Below are positions 9,143 through 14,608 of a stretch of DNA of 41,846 nucleotides, in pieces. The notes beneath the pieces are model-generated. The model had not been told where the DNA came from. It did not search any database and was given only the letters and a program-made list of their open reading frames with translations. Position 1 is the first letter of the stretch. Every line of letters starts with the position of its first letter. The stretch is from JALZAI01 sp038212215 (GTDB lineage Bacteria; Actinomycetota; Actinomycetes; Mycobacteriales; Jatrophihabitantaceae), in the NCBI GenBank assembly GCA_038212215.1, contig JBBQUT010000038.1, positions 1 to 41,846 of the forward strand. The letters run 5' to 3'. The position numbers were made by a program, and so were the translations under genes.

Positions 9143-10191
9143 CGCGCACCGTCCTCGGCCGACGCGATCTGCGCGTCGATCGCCTCGGCAGCACGCAGAT
9201 ACTCCTGCTCCAGCCAGTCGTTGGCCAGATGCAGGTAAAGACGCGTCGACTCGATCGAGGCGTGCCCCGCCTGAGCCTGGATCGCTTCCAACGCCATACC
9301 CGCCTCCCGCAGCCGGGTGAAACACGTGTGCCGCAGCTGATGACACGTCGCCCGCACCAACCCCGCCCGCGCGCGGGCGCCGTCGAGGATCTCATCCACC
9401 CCAGCCGCGCTCAGCGGCTGCCCGCGACGCGGTCCCTTAAGCACAACGAACACCCGCGTGGTCGACGCCGTCGCCGGTCGCTCCAGGTCCAGGTAGCCGC
9501 CAAGCGAGGCGAAGAACCGTGCCGAGACCGGCACCAACCGCTGCCGCCCGCCCTTGCCCTCAGCCACGAACAGCCGCCGCTCACCGGCGTTGACGTCCTC
9601 CAACCGCAGCCCGAGCACCTCGCAGCGACGCAACCCACCCAACACCATCGCCTCGACCATGGCCCGGTCCCGGCGCGTCCGCAGCGCGTCCACCAGCGCG
9701 CCCACCTCGCCCGGCGACAGCACCCGCGGCAACGTGCGTGGCGTGCGGACCAACGGCACCCCACCCCGACCACGACGAGCCCCGGGACGGCGAGCAGCCA
9801 GCCTGCCCGGCACCGGATTGCTCGTCACACCCGCATCACCGCGCGCAGCCAGATACGCATACAAGCCGCGCACGCTCGACAACCGCCGAGCGATCGTGCG
9901 CGCCGCCAACCCCGTCTCACCATCCTCGAGCCGAACCACCATCGTCCCGCGGCGTGGAGCACGCTGAGCGGACAGGAACCCGAACACGTCCACCGCGCTG
10001 ACCGCGGCCGGCGGCTTGCCGACAACCTCGAAGAAGATCTTCAAATCCGACGCGATAGCCAACCAGGTGTTCACCCTCGCCCGCGCCGCCACGAACACCA
10101 GATAGTCATCCAACAGCGGATCACCCAGCGTGATCTCGGCCAGCTCCGACCCATCCCAACGACGGGTCAGACAGGGCACAAACTCGTTCAT
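9139..10191 (-). CDS. TnpA-like tyrosine recombinase
   Basis: This 350-residue site-specific recombinase is the first gene of the transposon operon. The SAM-like core-binding domain spans about 10-115 and the catalytic domain about 155-335. Catalytic residues visible are Arg188 in GGLRRCE, His284 and Arg287 in HQLRHT, His310 in AGH and Tyr319 in TRLYLH, so it looks active. GAGGAG lies just before the ATG. A long plus-strand frame over the same bases is only its shadow. Confidence 0.9.
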   Translation of the reverse strand: MNEFVPCLTRRWDGSELAEITLGDPLLDDYLVFVAARARVNTWLAIASDLKIFFEVVGKPPAAVSAVDVFGFLSAQRAPRRGTMVVRLEDGETGLAARTIARRLSSVRGLYAYLAARGDAGVTSNPVPGRLAARRPGARRGRGGVPLVRTPRTLPRVLSPGEVGALVDALRTRRDRAMVEAMVLGGLRRCEVLGLRLEDVNAGERRLFVAEGKGGRQRLVPVSARFFASLGGYLDLERPATASTTRVFVVLKGPRRGQPLSAAGVDEILDGARARAGLVRATCHQLRHTCFTRLREAGMALEAIQAQAGHASIESTRLYLHLANDWLEQEYLRAAEAIDAQIASAEDGAR

Positions 10192-10248
10192 GGGGCGTCT
10201 CCTCGCAGGTCGATCAACCAGTCACCAAGACTGGCCGACTACCGACCG

Positions 10249-10263
10249 GATCACCCGCATATC
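10249..10263 (-). repeat. right 15-bp terminal inverted repeat of the transposon
   Basis: CGGATCACCCGCATA is the perfect inverted copy of 6958-6972. Integrase homology resumes within about ten bases (CACGCCTCGGCG). Confidence 0.85.
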
Positions 10264-10460
10264 AGACACGCCTCGGCGGCACTCACCCTGGATCGGTACG
10301 CCGATGTGTTCGCGACGATCTCGACGCCGTGGCGGACCGATTGGACATCGTTGCCCGCGCCGCTCGGACTTCTTGCGGACTCCTTGCGGACTCGAGCCGA
10401 AATCCGGATCATGCCGACTGCCTCTCAAACGACTACAGGCCCCGGATTCCGAGCCTGTAG
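10264..10460 (+). pseudogene. tyrosine integrase, last part with the Tyr nucleophile
   Basis: The reading HASAALTLDRYADVF continues the integrase left off at LGH near 6957 and contains the expected catalytic Tyr. A frameshift follows: after VFA the family-like sequence (DDLDAVADRLDIVARAA) continues in another frame to a TAG at 10458-10460. Together with the first part this is a complete integrase footprint broken by the transposon and by at least two frameshifts. Confidence 0.8.
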
Positions 10461-10461
10461 G

Positions 10462-10497
10462 TGGTGGGCGATACTGGGATTGAACCAGTGACCCCTA
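10462..10497 (-). other. attachment site: 3' end of a tRNA gene (fragment)
   Basis: On the minus strand this reads GGGGTC, then a T-arm (ACTGG TTCAATC CCAGT), then ATCGCCC-A-CCA. That is the T-stem-loop, 3' acceptor strand, discriminator and CCA of a tRNA whose 5' end would begin GGGCGAT. The anticodon and D arms are not recognisable beyond 10497. A 3' tRNA end immediately after an integrase stop is the typical att site of an element integrated in a tRNA gene. Similarity to actinobacterial tRNA-Val is from memory and uncertain. Confidence 0.7.
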
Positions 10498-11136
10498 CCG
10501 TCAATGCTTTCCCCGGAACGTTGGTTGCGCTCACTCACGTTGGAACCGTTGGATTCCGGCACTTCCGACGTTGGTTGTCGTGACTGGCGACGGTCGCTTA
10601 CGGTTGCGGCGTGGCCCCCACGTGGCCCGAGAAAACGATCTTCGACCTGCCCTGCGGGTGACTTCCCAAGATGCAACGCAGACCCGATCGCATGCACCGA
10701 TCCAACGCCTTGGCTACGCCACCGTTGATCCTCGGCCTTCCATCGTGCTGGAATTCTCCGACTATCCATGTCGGTCTACGCCCGGAGGTCTGCGAGCCAC
10801 TGCCGTAAGAACGCACGTAGCGCGACTACATCGACAGGGCCGAGTTGGAGGTCTGTCGTGCGTGGTGCCCTCGGGCGTAGATGGCGCATATGAATCAATC
10901 TCGTGCAGCCGAGATACTCACTCTCATGGCCGATGTGCGTGCGATTCCACCCATGGGAATGATCGTTTGGGTGGCTTGCCGGAACTGAAGTCGGTCCGTC
11001 CTTTCAGGGTTACGCGACGCGCCAGACTCACCGGGACGCGACGACATGCTGCTACCGACCAACGCCGCACGTCACGGACCGCGCCGAACGGTTCCCCGTT
11101 AGGATTGTGAGCTGGACTCCGCAGGGAGGTGGGCTG
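10498..11136. other. gene-free stretch beside the att site
   Basis: Open frames here have the random arginine/serine composition of shadows. None has a ribosome-binding site with a plausible protein. I see no RNA gene or strong repeat. It may be the remains of an earlier integration at the same tRNA. Confidence 0.4.
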
Positions 11137-11325
11137 GTGAACGTGATGTACGACAGGCAGCACGTCGACTCGGTTCTCAAGCGTGCAGGCGCTCCTCAAG
11201 ACCGGCGCGATGCCATCTTGGATGAGATCCACTTTCCGATCGATCTGGACGAACTGCAGGCGATCCTCGCCCCGCTCGGCATCACCCACGACGGTCTGAT
11301 CGACCGCATGGGCGGAAGTCCCTGA
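11137..11325 (+). CDS. small hypothetical protein
   Basis: This 62-residue acidic protein contains HVDSVLKRAGAPQDRRDAIL, FPIDLDELQAILAPLGIT, and ends in LIDRMGGSP. The GTG at 11137 is chosen because GGGAGG (11124-11129) sits at the right distance. An in-frame GTG at 11107 has no such site. Composition and helix pattern look like a real cytoplasmic protein. No family or function is recognised. Confidence 0.65.
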   Translation: MNVMYDRQHVDSVLKRAGAPQDRRDAILDEIHFPIDLDELQAILAPLGITHDGLIDRMGGSP

Positions 11326-11479
11326 CACCGGTAGCACGTGGGCAGCGATGCATCGCCGCCGCCCAAGCGACCGACATCTACAAGCCGGCCGAACACCGAA
11401 GTCGCCCGACGCACCACCGGCCACGCCGACCTCCATCATCTAAGCGAAAGCCAGGCAGCGCAGACATCCCGGCTTTTTC

Positions 11480-11644
11480 GATGTCAAGCAGCGATGCGCG
11501 GCGGACGTAGATCTGGTGGCGCACGTTCGACTGGGCCGCGCGGTGGATATCGCGATCCGACGATCCCGCGAGCTTGGTGCTGAGTTCGAAGAGGCGCTAG
11601 CTACCGACGTCGTCTTCCGCCGCCCCTCGGACTACGCGCCCTGA
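11480..11644 (+). other. possible gene tail
   Basis: An open reading ending at the TGA 11642-11644 has protein-like composition (VAHVRLGRAVDIAIRRSREL and ATDVVFRRPSDYAP). It has no convincing start, so it could be the C-terminus of a decayed gene. The rest of 11326-11600 shows nothing. Confidence 0.3.
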
Positions 11645-12047
11645 CTCGAGGCTGCCGGAGAGGTGGATGAATATCGTGGTCATGAGAAAAAGCAGCGCCG
11701 CAGTCCGCTCCGTCTTGCGGCATGGCGATTGTTGGGGTGCTTCCGATGAAGGTCGAGTCACGTCCAGTTCGGAAGCGCGTGACCGGGCTGTCGCGTTGCC
11801 ACACTGGAGCCCAGGTGACGCTGAACAGCTCAGGCGCGGCGCTGGGCTGGTGCCGCGACGCCGTTTCGCAGTCATAGATCGGCGCCACGGCGTCGGTTCG
11901 GAGGTGCTTGTTCGCGTCGAACGTATATCGGTCGGAGTCCGCGTAGATTGCGGCAAACGCGCCGAGCGTTGGCGCCCGGCTCGACTCGAAGCGCGGCTCA
12001 GCGTCGTGGCTAGCGAGCTCTTTCGGGGCTCGCAGCGTGTTATGCAT
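11601..12047 (-). CDS. hypothetical protein, possibly the second part of a frameshifted gene
   Basis: The ATG at 12047 is preceded by AAGGAGATGG. The first 90 or so codons have strong G/C third positions and ordinary composition (LGAFAAIYADSDRYTFDANK, ELFSVTWAPVW). The last 30 residues turn into arginine-rich sequence, so the true end may be earlier. The start lies inside the plausible part of a second minus-strand frame beginning at 12199. Either two genes overlap, or one gene has shifted frame. No family is recognised. Confidence 0.4.
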   Translation of the reverse strand: MHNTLRAPKELASHDAEPRFESSRAPTLGAFAAIYADSDRYTFDANKHLRTDAVAPIYDCETASRHQPSAAPELFSVTWAPVWQRDSPVTRFRTGRDSTFIGSTPTIAMPQDGADCGAAFSHDHDIHPPLRQPRVRARSPRGGGRRRR

Positions 12048-12049
12048 GG

Positions 12050-12199
12050 GCAGTCCATCTCCTTGTGGTCGTGAATGAGGTAGCCCTCGATCCACCGTCG
12101 AAGAGTAGGTCGCGCCCAGCGGCATTGCGCCGGCGACAGCCCCTGGTCTTCGGCCGCATAAGTCGACCAGGGAATCACACGGGCGCGATCGTCGGACAT
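12050..12199 (-). CDS. N-terminal part of a hypothetical protein (frame closes elsewhere)
   Basis: From the ATG at 12199 about 50 codons look coding (MSDDRARVIPWSTYAAEDQG, then ARPTLRRWIEGYLIHDHKEM). Beyond that the same frame becomes serine/arginine-rich noise. The coding signal appears to pass to the frame starting at 12047. It is divergent from the VOC gene at 12244, with only 44 bases between the two starts. No function is recognised. Confidence 0.35.
12140..12173. promoter_or_regulatory. possible degenerate operator (CCCCTGGTC ... GACCAGGGA)
   Basis: Two half-sites, CCCCTGGTC (12140-12148) and GACCAGGGA (12165-12173), are inverted copies with one mismatch. They lie 71-104 bases before the VOC start, the distance at which clearer CCAGGGAG palindromes lie before the paralogous genes. 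They overlap the divergent reading frame, so chance is possible. Confidence 0.25.
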
Positions 12200-12243
12200 C
12201 TACGCGAGCCTCACCCAGATCCATCAATCACTCGGAGGCCAGC

Positions 12244-12744
12244 GTGAGCACAACCGAAGCAACCGACCAGTCGCCGATCCAAAGCTTCCCCGCACCGACG
12301 ATCGATATGAAACTCGAAGTCGTGGTGTTACCGGTTTCCGACGTGGACCGAGCCAAACAGTTCTACCTGCGCCTGGGTTGGCGACTGGATGCCGACTTCC
12401 CGGGTGATGCAGGCTTTCGGGTCGTGCAGGTCACGCCTCCGGGCTCGCCCTGCTCGATCATCTTCGGCGCGCAAGTCACGATTGCCGCCGCCGGGTCGGC
12501 GGACGCGCTCATGCTCGTCGTCACGGATCTGGACGCCGCGCGAGCCGATCTGCTGGCCCGAGGTGTCGAGGTGAGCGAGATCTTCCACGACGCCGGCGGA
12601 GTGTTTCATCACGCCGGCACCGATGCGCGGTTACCGGGGCTCGATCCGCAGCGACGATCGTACGGCTCGTTCGCGTCATTCGCCGATCCGGACGGAAATG
12701 GCTGGATTCTGCAGGAGATCGTCACCCGGCTCCCGGGCCGGTAG
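12244..12744 (+). CDS. VOC (glyoxalase/bleomycin-resistance fold) protein
   Basis: This 166-residue cytoplasmic protein has the two beta-alpha-beta-beta-beta modules of the vicinal oxygen chelate superfamily. Conserved landmarks are MKLEVVVLPVSDVDRAKQFY, LGWRLDADF, GSPCSIIFG and the C-terminal FADPDGNGWILQE with its metal-ligand-type Glu. GTG at 12244 follows GGAGG (12233-12237). A closely similar paralog at 27558-28175 carries an additional C-terminal domain, which here is the separate next gene. VOC proteins include lyases, dioxygenases and drug- or electrophile-binding proteins, so the substrate cannot be told. It heads a rightward run of five genes (VOC, two tiny proteins, double isomerase-like protein, universal stress protein). 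Confidence 0.9.
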   Translation: MSTTEATDQSPIQSFPAPTIDMKLEVVVLPVSDVDRAKQFYLRLGWRLDADFPGDAGFRVVQVTPPGSPCSIIFGAQVTIAAAGSADALMLVVTDLDAARADLLARGVEVSEIFHDAGGVFHHAGTDARLPGLDPQRRSYGSFASFADPDGNGWILQEIVTRLPGR

Positions 12745-12750
12745 CCGGCG

Positions 12751-12948
12751 ATGGACGTCGCGGTGCTGGCCGAACTGCTGCACGAGACCGCCGAGCACCA
12801 TGGCCCGTTCGAGGAGTCCTCACCTGCTCACAACTGGTGGGATTGGTACGCGGCCTACCTGGATGCCCGGCTGTCGGGACGCTCGCCGGAGGAGGCGTCT
12901 GCAACCGCCGGCCGGTACACGAAGCCGATTCTCGCCCGCGGGGCGTAA
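12751..12948 (+). CDS. small protein: stand-alone WDWYA domain
   Basis: This 65-residue protein starts six bases after the VOC stop. It contains LAELLHETAEHHGPFEES followed by NWWDWYAAYLDARLSG. The same segment forms the C-terminal domain of the VOC paralog at 27558-28175 (LAGALRRAAAAHGEHEV, then NWPDWYADYVV), and a scrap of it survives at 17532-17592. Being either fused to or directly downstream of a VOC protein strongly suggests that the two parts work together. No catalytic residues are evident. It may be a partner or regulatory domain. Confidence 0.75.
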   Translation: MDVAVLAELLHETAEHHGPFEESSPAHNWWDWYAAYLDARLSGRSPEEASATAGRYTKPILARGA

Positions 12949-12981
12949 GCCCCGGATTTCGATTGCCGATGGGAGAACAGC

Positions 12982-13161
12982 ATGGGGATCAGAGCATGGT
13001 TGCGCCGATCGAAAAACGATGGCGGTGAGCAACGGCGGGTCGAGGGCACGTCGAGCGCCACTCGACGCCGCAGCAAGCCGGCGGATCAACGCCTACGGGC
13101 ATCGCGCGAAGAGCCGTACAGCAGCGAGTTCATCGCGCGCTATGGCGACCCGTCCGACTAA
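12982..13161 (+). CDS. very small basic protein, RSKK...YGDP family (copy 1)
   Basis: The ATG at 12982 follows GGGAGA (12971-12976) and gives 59 residues: a start like IRAWLRRSKNDGGEQ, a long Arg/Ser/Thr-rich middle, and an end of FIARYGDPSD. The protein encoded at 25099-25299 has the same layout (W-FRSKKRDGG at the start, FITRYGDPFDG at the end). A conserved start and end around a variable middle argues for a real gene in both places. It is the third gene of the rightward run beginning at 12244. Charge suggests binding to nucleic acid or an acidic surface, but this is only an inference. Confidence 0.75.
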   Translation: MGIRAWLRRSKNDGGEQRRVEGTSSATRRRSKPADQRLRASREEPYSSEFIARYGDPSD

Positions 13162-13188
13162 AGCCGAGCTCGAGAAAGGAGGACGGCC

Positions 13189-13797
13189 GTGGAGTATCTC
13201 GTCACGATGACCACGCACGTGCCCAGCGGAACCTCGCTGCAGGACGTCGACGAGTTGCGTGAGCGAGAGGCGGCCCATCCGAAGCAGCTCGCGAGCGAAG
13301 GACATGTGCTTCGGCTCTGGCGGCCACCGCTCCGACCGGGCGAATGGCGCACGATCGGCCTGTTCGCGGCGAACGACTCGGCCGACCTGCGGCGTGTACT
13401 GGACTCGATGCCGCTGCGCGTCTGGCGCACCGACGAGGTAACCGTGCTCGGTTCGCATCCCAACGACCCCGCGGAACGACAACGTCTGGACTCGACCAAC
13501 ACCGAGTTCCTGACAACTTTCGTCGTCACGATCCCACCCGGGACCACTGCCGCCACCATCGACGCCGGCTTGGCTCGAGAGGCCGAGCGGACCCGAGAAC
13601 TCGCGCGGGAAGGCCGGCTTATGCGGCTGTGGACCCTTCCTGGCCACGACCGCAACCTCGGCCATTGGCAGGCCAAGGGCTACCAGGCGATGCAGGCCAT
13701 CTTGCGTTCCCTGCCGATGGCCGACTGGCTGAGCGTCGACACATTACAACTCAGTCGCCATCCCAGTGATCCGGCGACCGGACGAACACCGGTCTGA
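13189..13797 (+). CDS. protein with two muconolactone-isomerase-like domains (copy 1)
   Basis: This 202-residue protein is two tandem repeats of about 95 residues, each resembling muconolactone delta-isomerase (MIase, a ferredoxin-like alpha+beta barrel): EYLVTMTTHVP...LRLWRPP...MPLRVWRTDEVTVLGSHPND, then FVVTIPPGT...MRLWTLPGH...LPMADWLSVDTLQLSRHPSD. GTG at 13189 follows AAAGGAGG (13175-13182). True MIases are single-domain and act in the catechol branch of the beta-ketoadipate pathway. No other catechol gene is nearby, so the two-domain form probably has another role. The copy at 28351-28962 is next to the other VOC gene, showing that the pairing is conserved. Confidence 0.87.
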   Translation: MEYLVTMTTHVPSGTSLQDVDELREREAAHPKQLASEGHVLRLWRPPLRPGEWRTIGLFAANDSADLRRVLDSMPLRVWRTDEVTVLGSHPNDPAERQRLDSTNTEFLTTFVVTIPPGTTAATIDAGLAREAERTRELAREGRLMRLWTLPGHDRNLGHWQAKGYQAMQAILRSLPMADWLSVDTLQLSRHPSDPATGRTPV

Positions 13798-13827
13798 ACC
13801 ACAACCCGAATGCCCGAGGGAACAGAC

Positions 13828-14313
13828 GTGACCATCGACCAGAATCCGGTGTCATCCACCCAAATCGTCGTCGGCGTCGACGGATCAGAATCAAGTGAAC
13901 ATGCGCTTCGGTGGGCGCACTTCATCGCCCACTTCACCGAAAGCAGCCTCGAGGTCGTCACGGCCTGGGAGCCATTCACCTCCTTCAGGTGGCTAGGCGC
14001 CGGCTGGGAGACCGTGCCAACCGGCTGGAATCCCGCCCAAGACGCCGAGGACGTGTTGACCGCCACGATCGACAAGGTCTTCGGTGACCGTCGACCGGCC
14101 GGGTTCCAGCAGACCGTCCAGGACGGCAACGCCGCAAAGGTTCTGCTGGAGGCCAGCAAGGGCGCCCGGATGCTCGTCGTCGGTAGCCGGGGACACGGCG
14201 GTTTCGCCGGCCTGCTGTTGGGCTCAGTGAGTGCTGCGTGCGCCGAACACGCCACTTGTCCCGTCCTTGTTCTGCACCGACAAACTCCCCCACCGCCTGT
14301 CCTATCCGAGTAG
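13828..14313 (+). CDS. universal stress protein (UspA family)
   Basis: This 161-residue single-domain USP begins with VVGVDGSESSEHALRWA and ends with the ATP-binding signature G-S-R-G-H-G-G-F-...-G-S-V-S, followed by CPVLVLH. The GTG at 13828 has GAGGGA at suitable spacing. The in-frame ATG at 13810 lacks a site. It is the last gene of the rightward run, 30 bases after the double isomerase-like gene. USPs bind ATP and help cells survive starvation, hypoxia or chemical stress, in keeping with the redox genes around it. Confidence 0.9.
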   Translation: MTIDQNPVSSTQIVVGVDGSESSEHALRWAHFIAHFTESSLEVVTAWEPFTSFRWLGAGWETVPTGWNPAQDAEDVLTATIDKVFGDRRPAGFQQTVQDGNAAKVLLEASKGARMLVVGSRGHGGFAGLLLGSVSAACAEHATCPVLVLHRQTPPPPVLSE

Positions 14314-14335
14314 ACGGAGCCCGACGGCCGGTTGC

Positions 14336-14417
14336 TCACAATTCAAGGACGACGGCAGACGCGGGCTTGGATATGCACAGCAGCACCTCGCCGGTCCCGG
14401 GCTCGGTGAGTGGGTGT
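14336..14417 (-). pseudogene. ferredoxin-domain tail of a MOSC-reductase-ferredoxin gene
   Basis: On the minus strand this reads PLTEPGTGEVLLCISKPASA and ends VVLEL-stop. It is nearly the same as the C-terminus of the full fusion at 20651 (PLTETDTGQVLLCCTRPDSA...). The rest of the gene is absent. It is a scrap left by deletion in copy 1 of the island. Confidence 0.75.
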
Positions 14418-14583
14418 CATCGCCGCGAACATCGCCGTTGAACTGGCTCCGATGCGTGCGAACACGATCGCAGCCGGGTACGTCGACACGCCTCTGTCGG
14501 CGCGGATCCTGAGCGACGAGCTCGAGCATCGCCGCGCCGAGCTTCGGGCGACGCTGCCGATCCGACGCGTGGTGGGACCAGCT
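14410..14583 (+). pseudogene. SDR C-terminal fragment
   Basis: The segment IAANIAVELAPMRANTIAAG through RRVVGPA matches the SDR at 30489-31262 (residues in its AIAANAAIELAP...RRVVGPA region) almost residue for residue. It has no N-terminal Rossmann half and stops matching at 14583. The LuxR gene on the other strand ends 26 bases further on. Confidence 0.8.
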
Positions 14584-14608
14584 GCTTATTCCGTAAGCAC
14601 CACGCACA

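Larger units (their letters stand above)
6957..10268. mobile_element. Tn554-like transposon inserted in the integrase gene
   Basis: A unit of about 3.3 kb interrupts the integrase exactly after its LGH motif. It contains, all on the minus strand and each overlapping the next by ATGA, a 350-residue recombinase, a 618-residue recombinase and a 101-residue small protein. This is the gene order and size pattern of tnpA, tnpB and tnpC in Tn554-type elements. A perfect 15-bp inverted repeat (TATGCGGGTGATCCG and its complement) lies at both ends. No passenger gene is present. Exact ends are uncertain by a few bases because the target sequence can only be reconstructed from integrase homology. Confidence 0.78.

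Noticed and set aside
9124..10491. 455-residue plus-strand frame
   Set aside because: It is antisense to the intact TnpA gene and has arginine/proline/histidine-rich shadow composition. Only its last part (from 10264) is real integrase sequence.
10462..10580. possible complete tRNA gene on the minus strand
   Set aside because: Only the T-arm, acceptor strand and CCA are present. The expected anticodon and D arms and the 5' GGGCGAT are not found at the right distance.
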